Assembly: GCA_024636355.1 (NCBI GenBank)
Contig: JAGXHH010000197.1
Coordinates: forward strand, 1-19,664
Length of the DNA stretch: 19,664 bases
Direction of reading: 5' to 3'
Origin: Desulfobacteraceae bacterium
Lineage (GTDB): Bacteria; Desulfobacterota; Desulfobacteria; Desulfobacterales; Desulfosalsimonadaceae
Positions 7,992-15,385 of the stretch are shown here, piece after piece. The notes beneath the pieces are model-generated. The model worked only from the letters and a program-made list of their open reading frames with translations. It made no database searches and was not told where the DNA came from. Position numbers and translations under genes: made by a program. The stretch's first letter is position 1. Each line of letters begins with the position of its first letter.

Positions 7992-9527
7992 TCATACAGA
8001 GGGGAATCGGGAGGCATCGGTATGGGGCAGGAACTTGGCGGCGGAAAAGCGGTTCATAAAATCCTGGTTGACGTTTAATTCCAGGTAGGTAATCCGATCC
8101 CAGATCGATTCGATATGGTCGATGGCGCCACGTTCGATCAGCAGCCGGGCCGCTCCGCCCAATGAGCTGTTGCCCAGCGCCTGATAGGTCGATTCGGGCA
8201 GGTCCGGGATCATGCCGAGGCAAATCGCCGACCGGGGACGGATAAACGAACCGAAGGTGCCGGCCACATAGAAGGTGGCAAGATCGGCGAATCCGATCCC
8301 CACATATCCGGTGATGGTCTCCAGGATCGTGTACATGGCGGCCTTGGACCGGATCAGACTGTCGATATCGGCCTGGCTGATGGTTAAATCCTCGCCGGTG
8401 GCCGAGCAAGCGCGCGGCACGATCACCAGGTGCCGAAGGCCGTCGATTTCATACAACCGCTCGCCGCAGGCTTCCGGAACCAGCCGGCCGCGAATGTCGA
8501 GCATGCCGGACATAAACAACTGGGCGGCAAGATCAATCATTCCCGATCCGCAGATGCCCCGGGGCGGCTGTTCTTCTATGGTATGGATATCAAAAACCCG
8601 GGTTTCCGGATCGATGAGAATCCGATCGATCACCCCCGGCCCGGCAGTCATCCCGATCTCCGAGACGCCGCCTTCGAGCGCCGGCCCGGCCGCGCCGGCA
8701 CAGGCCAGCAGCCAGTCCCGGTTGCCCAGGAGCACTTCGGCGTTGGTGCCGACATCGACGAGAATGGCGATCGCTTCATTTTTGTGAAATTCAGCAAAAT
8801 ATGCACCGGAAATGAGGTCGCCGCCGAAATAGCTGCCGACGTTGGGAAAGATGAATATACGGGCGCAGACGTTGAGGGAAATGCCGAGTTCATCAGCCCG
8901 CAATACGCCGGGCGTGTTGGTTGCGGGGATGTAGGGTTCCCGGATAATTCCGCGGGCAGAGACCCCCATGAACAGGTGGGTCATGCTGGTGTTGCCGGCA
9001 ACCGCCATCAGAAAAACCCGTTCGCGGCCGATGCCGGCATCGGTGCACAAACCGGCGACCGCAGCATTTATGCCGTCAACGATCAGCCGGTTTAATTCAT
9101 CGAGTCCGCCGGGCCTGTCCGCATGATGAATCCGCGTAAGGATATCGGGGCCGATGGCCGCCTGGGGATTGTCGAACGCCGATTCCGATAACGTCCGGCC
9201 GGTTTCCAGGTCGATCATCTGGAGCACCACCCGGGTGGTCCCCAGGTCGACGGCGATGCCGGCGATCGGCTCACTGCCTTCGGGTGACGCCACATCGATG
9301 AGTTGCCAGCGGTCACAGGTGCGAAAACAGATGCACCGGCATTCATAATTCCACATTCTTATCAATTCGGGAAGCCGCTTTAAAAGCGGCAGATCAATGG
9401 CAATGTGATCGGCCCCGATGCGGTGCGCCAGTACATTTTTCAACCGGTCGGCATCGGCCGTATTGTCATCGAGTGACGGCGGGGCAAGCCGCACCGGCAC
9501 CACCCATCCGTCGATCGTTTCCGTCAT
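7992..9527 (-). CDS. RACo/RamA-like ASKHA ATPase (DUF4445 type) lacking the N-terminal ferredoxin domain
   Basis: Relatives use ATP and an Fe-S cluster to reduce inactive Co(II) corrinoid proteins back to Co(I), as in CODH/ACS or methyltransferase systems. The 511 residues begin directly in the linker domain (VVPVRLAPPSLDDNTAD at 9-25); the usual ~80-residue 2Fe-2S domain is absent. The ASKHA core follows: phosphate-1-like VDLGTT (93-98), AGNTSM (177-182), VDVGTNAE (257-264), a glycine-rich AGAAGPALEGG and GICGSGMIDL (324-333). The C-terminus has the family's FMNRFSAAKFLPH. Unusually, residues 63-71 read CRCICFRTC (C-x-C-x-C-x3-C), a potential metal or cluster site. The start ATG has GGGAGA upstream. 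It is the last gene of a three-gene operon, 28 bp after the MBL gene. The substrate corrinoid protein is not in the window. Confidence 0.9.
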   Translation of the reverse strand: MTETIDGWVVPVRLAPPSLDDNTADADRLKNVLAHRIGADHIAIDLPLLKRLPELIRMWNYECRCICFRTCDRWQLIDVASPEGSEPIAGIAVDLGTTRVVLQMIDLETGRTLSESAFDNPQAAIGPDILTRIHHADRPGGLDELNRLIVDGINAAVAGLCTDAGIGRERVFLMAVAGNTSMTHLFMGVSARGIIREPYIPATNTPGVLRADELGISLNVCARIFIFPNVGSYFGGDLISGAYFAEFHKNEAIAILVDVGTNAEVLLGNRDWLLACAGAAGPALEGGVSEIGMTAGPGVIDRILIDPETRVFDIHTIEEQPPRGICGSGMIDLAAQLFMSGMLDIRGRLVPEACGERLYEIDGLRHLVIVPRACSATGEDLTISQADIDSLIRSKAAMYTILETITGYVGIGFADLATFYVAGTFGSFIRPRSAICLGMIPDLPESTYQALGNSSLGGAARLLIERGAIDHIESIWDRITYLELNVNQDFMNRFSAAKFLPHTDASRFPSV

Positions 9528-9555
9528 CCGCCCGCTTCTCCCAAATTAATATCCG

Positions 9556-10395
9556 CTACAATTCGAAGGCCATATCACGGGCCACGGCAAAACATGTCAT
9601 GGAACTGCCGGCTCGATCAAGCGTTTGCCGGCATGCGTCCACAATGGCATCCACGGCCGCATCGGTTCGCTCCTGGTTGATGTGAAACAGCCCGAATTGC
9701 TTTACCCCGGCCGCCATGGCCAGTTCCAGGGCATCGGTATAAGACGAATGCCCCCACTCGATGCTGGCGGCATATTCAACCGGGGTGTACTCCGCGTCAT
9801 GAATCAGGAGGTCCGCCCCCCGGCAGAAATCGACATAATCGGAAAATCCGCACCCTCCGTTGTGGACAAAACCGAGTTCATTGTCCGTTAGAAAGACGAA
9901 CGATTTGCCGCCTTCCTCGAACCGGTAGCCGCATCCACCGTTGGGGTGGGATAACGCGATTGGCGTAACGGTGACCGACCCGATGGAAAACTGGTTCGGG
10001 CAGCCGTTCTGGTAATGCACCCTCGCCTTCAGGTCTGAGTAGCGAACCGGGAAATGGGGCGGCCGCATCAATTTGGTCACGATGGCTTCAACGTATTTGC
10101 CGGGAACCGGACACCGGTGCATGAGGATTTCCGCAGTGCTGTCGTAGAGCGGCTTAAAAAAGGGGAATCCCATCAGGTGGTCCCAATGGGAATGGGTAAA
10201 TATGAAGTTGAACACCGAGCGGCGTTCTTCGATCAGCCGGAGGCCCAGACGACGGATGCCGGTGCCCGCATCCACTATGATCAGGTCATCGCTTCCGGTT
10301 CGAATTTCGATACAGGTGGTATCACCGCCGTACTTCAGAAACTCGGGACCGGAAACAGGGATGGAGCCTCGCGACCCCCAGCATTTGATATACAT
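9556..10395 (-). CDS. MBL-fold metallo-hydrolase (PhnP/cAMP-phosphodiesterase-like group)
   Basis: The 279-residue protein is a metallo-beta-lactamase-fold hydrolase of the group starting with the GSRGSIPV motif (residues 7-14). Metal ligands are visible in order: HSHWDH (68-73), His150 (ALSHPN), Asp171 or Asp200 (FLTDNE, IHDAEYT), GHSS at 215-218 and His238 (LFHIN). This pattern fits a di-metal phosphodiesterase or related hydrolase. The substrate is unknown; cyclic nucleotide or phosphodiester substrates are suggested only by the family. There is no signal peptide, so it is cytosolic. AAAGGA lies about 6 bases before the ATG. It sits 23 bp after the CooC-PrmA gene and 28 bp before the ASKHA gene, so the three are almost certainly co-transcribed. 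A function in metallocentre maturation is inferred from that context. Confidence 0.9.
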   Translation of the reverse strand: MYIKCWGSRGSIPVSGPEFLKYGGDTTCIEIRTGSDDLIIVDAGTGIRRLGLRLIEERRSVFNFIFTHSHWDHLMGFPFFKPLYDSTAEILMHRCPVPGKYVEAIVTKLMRPPHFPVRYSDLKARVHYQNGCPNQFSIGSVTVTPIALSHPNGGCGYRFEEGGKSFVFLTDNELGFVHNGGCGFSDYVDFCRGADLLIHDAEYTPVEYAASIEWGHSSYTDALELAMAAGVKQFGLFHINQERTDAAVDAIVDACRQTLDRAGSSMTCFAVARDMAFEL

Positions 10396-10418
10396 GGATT
10401 TCCTTTAAGGCAAGGATC

Positions 10419-11993
10419 TCAGTTCCGGCCGAGAAAGGTATGCCAGACGCCTTCGTTGTTCCAGCGGGCAACGACCGTGGCGCCGACGGCATGCAACGGA
10501 TCTTCGATTTTCCGGGCCTCACTGCGGAGCAGCCCGGAGAGGACAAACCATTTTTTCTGCAAAAACCCCGGGGCATCGACCAGTGCGTTCATCACATCGT
10601 AGTGGATGTTGGCGATCAGCAGGTCCGCGGAAATTTCCATAAAATCCTCCGCGCACCCCTGTACCGCCAATGCCCGGCCGCCCATCCGGTTTAACCGGAT
10701 GTTGTCCCGGGTGGTCCGGACAGCCAGATAGTTCTTATCGACCGCCAGCACCCGCGGGCAACCCAGGTGCGCTGCTTCCAGGGCAAGCAGACCGGTACCG
10801 GTACCGAGATCCAGGGTTGCGGAAACCGGACCCTGCTCGAATACGGCTTCGATGGCCTCCATGCAGTCCCGGGTGGTCGGATGGGTCCCGGCGCCGAAAA
10901 CCAGCCCCGGATCAAGCAGGATGTCGGAATCTCGATTTCTTCCGGCAGTTTCCGACCATGGAGGCGCGACACGGAACTTTCCCGCCGTAAATGGCTGGAT
11001 GTCGCCGCCGTGCCAATCCGAATACGTCATTTCGAATCGATCGATCAGATCCAGATCCGAACGGGCGGCCACCAGGGAATCTATCCGCTCATCGGCCGTT
11101 TCGGTGAAAAACAGGAACGCCGTATCGTCTTCCTGCCAGTTTCCGAGAAACCGGCTGCCGAACAAAAGCCTGCTGCTGATCCGCCCCCGGATATAATAAA
11201 TGAACAGATTGCTATACGGCCCGATCATGAACAGATGCCGTTTCGTCCCGGAAGATGTTTCAAACGCGGCAAATGCGGCCTGAACCACGGCGCTGTCTTC
11301 GGGCAGTTCAATCATCGGACGGCCTTCGAAATCGAATTCGTAGACCAGGTCATCGGCGGGAACCGACCCGATGTATTCGATGCCGGCATCGCGGATCAAC
11401 TTAAGGATTTCCTCGGACGGCTCCACCTTGGACTGGTTGAGTATGATGCAGCTCCTGCCCACACAGATATTCAGACTGCGCGTCAGTTCATGGATCCGGA
11501 TGCCCGCCTGGAGTCCGCGACGGGAGGCATCGGTGACAATGAGCAGCACGTCGATGTTTTTGGTGGTCATGCGGCTGATATGTTCCATGCCGGCCTCATT
11601 GTCGACGACGACATACGGGTAATTGTCCGACAGCCGGTCCAGGAAATTGGTCAGTAGGGTATTGGCGGCACAGTAGCAGCCGGAACCTTCGGGCTGTCCC
11701 ATGACCACCAGGTCAAAATCGCCGGTTTCCATGATGGCCTGCTCCAGGCGCATCGCGATGAACACGTCCTTGGTCATGCCGCTGGGCACCTTGCCCCCCT
11801 TCATCTCTTCCCGGGCCTGGCCGAGGGTATCGGTTACCTCCAGGCCGAGCACTTCGTTTAAGTTGGCATTGGGATCTGCATCCACTGTGAGCACGGGGGT
11901 TTTACCGGTTTTCTTCAGATATTTGATCAGCAGGCCGGCGGTCGTCGTTTTTCCGGTTCCGCCTTTTCCAGCCAGTGCGATGGTATTCGACAA
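10419..11993 (-). CDS. CooC-like maturation ATPase fused to PrmA-like methyltransferase
   Basis: Residues 1-245 are a CooC/AcsF-type P-loop ATPase, whose relatives insert nickel into CODH/ACS. It shows a deviant Walker A GKGGTGKTT (10-18), VDADPNANL (37-45), and GSGCYCAAN with the C-x-C pair Cys106/Cys108 that binds metal in dimeric CooC. From Met256 (IGPYSNLFIYYI) a PrmA-like class I SAM methyltransferase follows, with DPGLVFGAGTHPTTRDC (361-377), DLGTGTGLL (395-403) and an NxxY-like ANIHYD (461-466). The joint is a short linker (TSSGTKRHLF) with no stop. Met256 looks like a normal methyltransferase start but has no ribosome site. The start is TTG with AAGGAG 8 bases upstream. It heads the operon and has a promoter at 12034-12062. 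The methyl acceptor is unknown; L11 is only one possibility. Confidence 0.9.
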   Translation of the reverse strand: MSNTIALAGKGGTGKTTTAGLLIKYLKKTGKTPVLTVDADPNANLNEVLGLEVTDTLGQAREEMKGGKVPSGMTKDVFIAMRLEQAIMETGDFDLVVMGQPEGSGCYCAANTLLTNFLDRLSDNYPYVVVDNEAGMEHISRMTTKNIDVLLIVTDASRRGLQAGIRIHELTRSLNICVGRSCIILNQSKVEPSEEILKLIRDAGIEYIGSVPADDLVYEFDFEGRPMIELPEDSAVVQAAFAAFETSSGTKRHLFMIGPYSNLFIYYIRGRISSRLLFGSRFLGNWQEDDTAFLFFTETADERIDSLVAARSDLDLIDRFEMTYSDWHGGDIQPFTAGKFRVAPPWSETAGRNRDSDILLDPGLVFGAGTHPTTRDCMEAIEAVFEQGPVSATLDLGTGTGLLALEAAHLGCPRVLAVDKNYLAVRTTRDNIRLNRMGGRALAVQGCAEDFMEISADLLIANIHYDVMNALVDAPGFLQKKWFVLSGLLRSEARKIEDPLHAVGATVVARWNNEGVWHTFLGRN

Positions 11994-12033
11994 GATTTCA
12001 TCTCCTTATTTTTCAATTTTCCACAAGTAAAAA

Positions 12034-12062
12034 TTTTTAGGCGACTTGACGGCAACAGTCAA
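12034..12062 (-). promoter_or_regulatory. Sigma70-like promoter and dyad for the CooC-PrmA/MBL/ASKHA operon
   Basis: On the minus strand TTGACT (12062-12057) and TAAAAA (12039-12034) are separated by 17 bp, about 40 bp upstream of the TTG start at 11993. The -35 region is embedded in a small dyad, CTTGAC-7-GTCAAG (12045-12063), that could be an operator. Confidence 0.5.
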
Positions 12063-12432
12063 GCATCTTTTGGAATGCATAGTGCCTGAGGAGGGCCGGG
12101 AACCAAGTCTTATGGGGCTTGAAAGCCGTGCACGTGCACGTGCCGAAGAAATGATTCCGACATGAATTTATAACCCGCATCAGCAAACTGGTGCATTGGC
12201 CCATATTGCGGAAGCGCTGGGGACGGACCATTGACCAACGGGTCACAAATGGATAAGATAAATACAACATTCACATCCGGGATAAGACATTGGCCGAAGA
12301 GATGATTGATTCACTCGATAAAGACGACCGCAATACGATGAATCCATATGATCGACACGATGCAACGAAAAGCTTATTGTCGGCAAGGAGAAAATCGGAT
12401 AATTAACGGTTTTAATTACAGGAGATAGCATC
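12063..12432. other. Gene-free stretch with degenerate short reading frames
   Basis: No intact gene is visible. On the plus strand, an open frame ends with SRARARAEEMIPT and a TGA at 12163-12165. A second, open from 12257 to a TAA at 12404-12406, encodes KTLAEEMIDSLDKDDRNT and a basic tail. Both contain AEEMI over near-identical DNA (GCCGAAGARATGATT), suggesting decayed tandem copies. Neither has a ribosome-site-supported start (the only ATG in the second, at 12302, would give 34 residues). A 14-bp palindrome, CGTGCACGTGCACG, lies at 12127-12140. The last 30 bp contain the ribosome site of the antitoxin gene. Confidence 0.35.
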
Positions 12433-12621
12433 ATGCAAACGGATAATATTAAAGAAGAAGCTCATCGGCTCCTTGACAAACTGCCGGAACACGCAACCTG
12501 GGAAGATCTGATGTACAGGATCTATGTCCGGCAGGCAATCGAGGCGGGCATAAAAGACAGCGATGCCGGCAAAACGGTCGATGTTCAGGAGGTCCGCGAA
12601 AGGTTTGGATTAAAGGAATGA
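12433..12621 (+). CDS. Antitoxin of a RelE/ParE-type toxin-antitoxin pair
   Basis: The 62-residue protein contains IKEEAHRLLDKLPEHATWED, an amphipathic helical segment, then YVRQAIEAGIKDSDAG and a C-terminal VQEVRERFGL. This arrangement is typical of small antitoxins that bind a RelE/ParE toxin through their C-terminus and repress their own operon. It has a good ribosome site (AGGAGA, 7 bases before ATG). Its stop overlaps the ATG of the next gene by 4 bp (ATGA), the usual translational coupling of such pairs. The assignment rests on size, architecture and neighbour. Confidence 0.78.
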   Translation: MQTDNIKEEAHRLLDKLPEHATWEDLMYRIYVRQAIEAGIKDSDAGKTVDVQEVRERFGLKE

Positions 12622-12907
12622 ACGTTCGCTGGACGAAAACGCCCTGGAGCATTTGGTCAATATATACGAGTATATTGCCGTCAACTCCAAAACATATGCC
12701 AGGCGCATGGTTGATAAGATTACCAGACGCTCTGCCCAGATTGCCGATTTTCCATATTCCGGGCGTGAAGTGCCGGAATACGAAGCAGAAGATATCCGTG
12801 AATTGATCGAATATCCGTATCGGATTATTTACCGGATAAAAACCCATCAAATAGACATCTTGGCAGTTATCCACGGAGCCCGCCAAATGCCGGACGATAT
12901 CAAGTAA
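12618..12907 (+). pseudogene. RelE/ParE-family toxin, frameshifted near the N-terminus
   Basis: Translation from the coupled ATG at 12618 gives MNVRWTKT and then runs into a nonsense frame that stops at 12806. The +1-shifted frame gives LEHLVNIYEYIAVN, then ARRMVDKI, DFPYSGREVPEY, DIRELIEYPYRIIYRI and a terminal ILAVIHGARQMP, ending at 12905-12907. These are the hallmarks of a ParE/RelE-type toxin (about 96 residues). One extra base between 12640 and 12645 (ACGCCC to ACGNCCC) restores MNVRWTKT-A-LEHL. It is therefore either a one-base deletion that disarmed the toxin or a sequencing/assembly error at the short C-run. An internal TTG at 12653 would lack the first strand and is an unlikely true start. 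Confidence 0.82.
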
Positions 12908-12922
12908 ATACCTGCTGTCAGT

Positions 12923-12953
12923 TGCGGTTTATAACCCGAATAAAAAAACCGCA
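12923..12953 (+). terminator. Hairpin after the toxin gene
   Basis: TGCGGTTT (12923-12930) pairs with AAACCGCA (12946-12953) around a 15-base A-rich loop. It starts 16 bp after the toxin stop and abuts the larger hairpin at 12954-13004. It has no T-run on the plus strand, so any terminator role for the toxin-antitoxin operon is tentative. Confidence 0.4.
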
Positions 12954-13004
12954 CGAGCCGGCATCCCCGGCGCAAAATCTTGCCCGGAAACGGATGCCGG
13001 CTCG
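12942..13004 (-). terminator. Rho-independent terminator of the PurF-like gene
   Basis: A perfect 13-bp inverted repeat (12954-12966 with 12992-13004) is followed on the minus strand by TGCGG and seven T residues. It lies 22 bp after the stop of the PurF-like gene. The same hairpin could also block transcripts arriving from the toxin-antitoxin operon. Confidence 0.8.
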
Positions 13005-13026
13005 GGATAATTCTTTTCAGGCAAAG

Positions 13027-14433
13027 TCAGAAATGACTGGTGCCGTCCCAGCAGTGGGTGCAGAGTTTTTCCTTGGGCAGCCCGATCGCTTCAACCATAT
13101 CGGGCATTTTCTGATACTTCAGGGAAGTCAGGCCCAGGTTTTCCCGGATATGTTCCACCATCGCATAATATTCATTTGATTCCTGATCCACATACTTGTG
13201 GACAAGCGCCTCGTCTTCCCCCCCCTCCAGCTCGTGAATCGCCCGCCGGCCCGCCAGGTCCATGGTGGAGCGCGACGTGGAGAAATTGAGAAACAGACAG
13301 GGGTAGATCAGGGTCGGACAGGCAATCCGCATATGGATCTCCTTTGCCCCGGCTTCGAACAGGTTTTTTACATTGTCCTTGAGCTGTGTGCCCCGAACAA
13401 TCGAGTCGTCGCAGAACAGCAGGCGCCTGCCGTCGACAAGGGCCCGTACCGGAATCAGCTTCATCCTGGCCACCAGGTCCCGGTCCGACTGGTTCTGGGG
13501 CATGAAGCTGCGCGGCCAGGTCGGGGTGTACTTCACATAGGGGCGCTGATAGGGAATATTGCGGCAATTGGCATACCCGATGGCATGGCCGATGCCGGAA
13601 TCGGGAATCCCTGAGACCAGGTCCACCGCAGTATCGTCGGTTTCAGCCAGTTTGCACCCGCACCGGTACCGGACTTCCTCCACATTGATCCCCTCGTAGC
13701 TCGAAGCCGGGTACCCGTAATAGATCCAGAAAAAAGAACAGATCTGCATTTTTTCACCCGGAGGCCGCAGCTGCTCGAACCCTTCCGGGTTGACAGAGAC
13801 AATCTCGCCGGGCCCCAGATAATGTACAATCTCATATCCAAGGTTGAAAAAGGCGGTCGTCTCCGAACTGACCGCATACCCCCCGTCTTTTTTACCGATA
13901 ACCAGCGGGTGGCGTCCCAGCTTGTCCCGGGCCGCAATGAGGCCATCGCTGGTAACCAGCAGCAGGGTACATGATCCCTTGATCATCTGCTGGGCATGGG
14001 TGATGCCTTCTGCAAAGGTACTCCCCTGGTTGATGAGCATGCCGACGAGTTCCGTCGGATTGACCGCACCGCCGCCGGCTTCCGAAAAATGGATGTGCTG
14101 CCGGAAGGCGCGTTCGGCGATTTGATCCAGATTGTTGATCTTTGCCACTGTGGCGATGGCGAAAGTTCCGAGGTGGGAGCCGATGATCAGGGGCTGGGCA
14201 TCGTTGTCGCTGATCGCGCCGATGCCGTGCCTGCCGTGGAATCTCGGCAGCTCGGGGCCGAGTTTGGTGCGGAAATAGTCGTTTTCGATTTTCTTGATCG
14301 ATTTGGTGATTCGCTCGTCATTTCTTACCGCGAGACCGCCGCGCTTGGTTCCCAGATGCGAATGATAATCCGTGCCGTAAAAGACGTCTATAACACAATC
14401 GGTTTTCAAGGTTGCGCCGAAGAGTCCGCCCAT
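13027..14433 (-). CDS. PurF-like amidophosphoribosyltransferase paralog lacking the catalytic Cys1
   Basis: PurF makes 5-phosphoribosylamine from PRPP and glutamine, using the N-terminal Cys (after Met removal) as glutaminase nucleophile. This 468-residue homolog starts MGGLFGA, so Gly replaces that Cys. The Ntn-type domain is otherwise recognisable (YHSHLGTKRGGLAV at 23-36, HGRHGIGAISDND at 66-78). The phosphoribosyltransferase half keeps the PRPP loop FCDDSIVRGTQ (340-350) and SGIPDSG (274-280). Cys232 (QICSFFWIYYG), Cys379 (YPCLFL) and Cys458/Cys461 (CTHC) lie where Bacillus-type PurF binds its 4Fe-4S cluster. AAAGGA precedes the ATG by about 10 bases. It may be ammonia-dependent or have another role; a canonical purF may exist elsewhere. 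It has its own candidate promoter and a terminator. Confidence 0.88.
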   Translation of the reverse strand: MGGLFGATLKTDCVIDVFYGTDYHSHLGTKRGGLAVRNDERITKSIKKIENDYFRTKLGPELPRFHGRHGIGAISDNDAQPLIIGSHLGTFAIATVAKINNLDQIAERAFRQHIHFSEAGGGAVNPTELVGMLINQGSTFAEGITHAQQMIKGSCTLLLVTSDGLIAARDKLGRHPLVIGKKDGGYAVSSETTAFFNLGYEIVHYLGPGEIVSVNPEGFEQLRPPGEKMQICSFFWIYYGYPASSYEGINVEEVRYRCGCKLAETDDTAVDLVSGIPDSGIGHAIGYANCRNIPYQRPYVKYTPTWPRSFMPQNQSDRDLVARMKLIPVRALVDGRRLLFCDDSIVRGTQLKDNVKNLFEAGAKEIHMRIACPTLIYPCLFLNFSTSRSTMDLAGRRAIHELEGGEDEALVHKYVDQESNEYYAMVEHIRENLGLTSLKYQKMPDMVEAIGLPKEKLCTHCWDGTSHF

Positions 14434-14522
14434 GTGAGTTGATCCTTTTTCCGGTTTGCCATATAATCGATGGCTTCCCTCGCCTGGTCTCCGGACGCAT
14501 GAAAGCCCTTAATGAAAACCGT

Positions 14523-14551
14523 CTTATCCCATCAATGAATTCGGCTGTCAA
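14523..14551 (-). promoter_or_regulatory. Candidate promoter for the PurF-like gene
   Basis: On the minus strand a perfect TTGACA (14551-14546) is 17 bp from GATAAG (14528-14523), about 90 bp upstream of the ATG at 14433. The -10 box is imperfect. The 210-bp spacer between this gene and the flavoprotein gene holds nothing else I can support. Confidence 0.45.
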
Positions 14552-14646
14552 TATGGTATGTGGATATAGTCGCAGGTATTTGAGATGACAAAGCAGGTTC
14601 TTTTCTGTCGTCAACGGCTGGAGGTCTACAAATTTGAACAGATCCG

Positions 14647-15258
14647 TTATTTCTCGACTTCCGCCGGCCGGTTTTCCCGAAGCGCTTCGGCAAACGTCTG
14701 CCCGGCTCGATACGCCTCTTCCAGATACTCCGGAAACCCGAGCACGTCGCCTTCCAAGTCCAGCCCCCGGTAAAGCAGGGAATCGTATATCTCAGCGTCA
14801 AGCACATCGAAAAAATATTTCATGGTCAGCAGCATCCCGTCAAACAGCTTTTTTCCCTTAGTGGCTCCTGCCGAAATGACCAGCGCTTTTCGTTTCGGCA
14901 CCCATTGGCCGAACGGCACCTGATCGATCCAGTATTTTTTCACCCAGAGCGACTGGCACCGGTCCATCAGCAGTTTGAGGTGGGCACTGACCGTATAAAA
15001 AAATATCGGCGTGGCCACCATCAGGCCGTCTGCGGCCAGCAGCCGGTCGCGGACTTCCTGGAACTCGTCTTTGATCGCACACTCGCCCCCTTCCTTGCAG
15101 CCGTAGATTTCAAGACACGGGGCTATTTTTTTGTCCCGGAGAACGATTTTTTCAACAATGGCCCCGGCCTGCTCGGCGCCCTCAACGGCCCGGTCCAGCA
15201 GCAAGGCCGTATTGCCCTTCCGGCGCGGACTGCCATAAACCGCGACAATTCTGCTCAT
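14647..15258 (-). CDS. Flavodoxin-fold NAD(P)H-dependent oxidoreductase (FMN reductase family)
   Basis: The 203-residue protein begins MSRIVAVYGSPRRKGNTALLL, the FMN phosphate-binding loop (GSPRxxGNT) of the flavodoxin-2/FMN-reductase family. Also typical are DGLMVATPIFFYTVSAHLK at 77-95 and a core strand KALVISAGATKGK. Between them, Cys48, Cys54 and Cys60 (C-x5-C-x5-C) lie where iron-sulfur flavoproteins carry cluster ligands, but the compact C-x2-C-x2-C pattern is absent. It is probably a cytosolic FMN-dependent electron-transfer enzyme; substrate unknown. GAGG lies about 6 bases before the ATG. It is followed by the PurF-like gene 213 bp away, which has its own promoter, so an operon is uncertain. 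Upstream is the repeat nest. Confidence 0.87.
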   Translation of the reverse strand: MSRIVAVYGSPRRKGNTALLLDRAVEGAEQAGAIVEKIVLRDKKIAPCLEIYGCKEGGECAIKDEFQEVRDRLLAADGLMVATPIFFYTVSAHLKLLMDRCQSLWVKKYWIDQVPFGQWVPKRKALVISAGATKGKKLFDGMLLTMKYFFDVLDAEIYDSLLYRGLDLEGDVLGFPEYLEEAYRAGQTFAEALRENRPAEVEK

Positions 15259-15304
15259 GAGTACCTCACTACGTCTGGGGTTCCATTCACTTCATCTGTA
15301 ATTC

Positions 15305-15364
15305 TTGCTCTTGCTCTTAATCTTAATCTTAATCTTAATCTTGCTCTTGCTTTTGCTCTTAATC
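15305..15364. repeat. Hexamer microsatellite, ten units of TTGCTC/TTAATC
   Basis: Ten consecutive 6-bp units: TTGCTC twice, TTAATC four times, TTGCTC, TTGCTT, TTGCTC, TTAATC. It is the reverse complement in type of the array at 15493-15570 and of the array at 7803-7845. It lies 46 bp upstream of the flavoprotein start. Confidence 0.9.
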
Positions 15365-15385
15365 CCCTCGGAAAAGCTCCATTAT

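Noticed and set aside
7868..8059. 63-residue plus-strand frame
   Set aside because: No ribosome site, and it overlaps the end of the ASKHA gene antisense. The sequence looks non-coding.
10767..11657. 296-residue plus-strand frame
   Set aside because: Antisense to the CooC-PrmA gene, which has clear motifs and a ribosome site.
14318..14614. 98-residue minus-strand frame upstream of the PurF-like gene
   Set aside because: Overlaps the PurF-like start by over 100 bp in another frame. Basic, low-complexity composition and no ribosome site.
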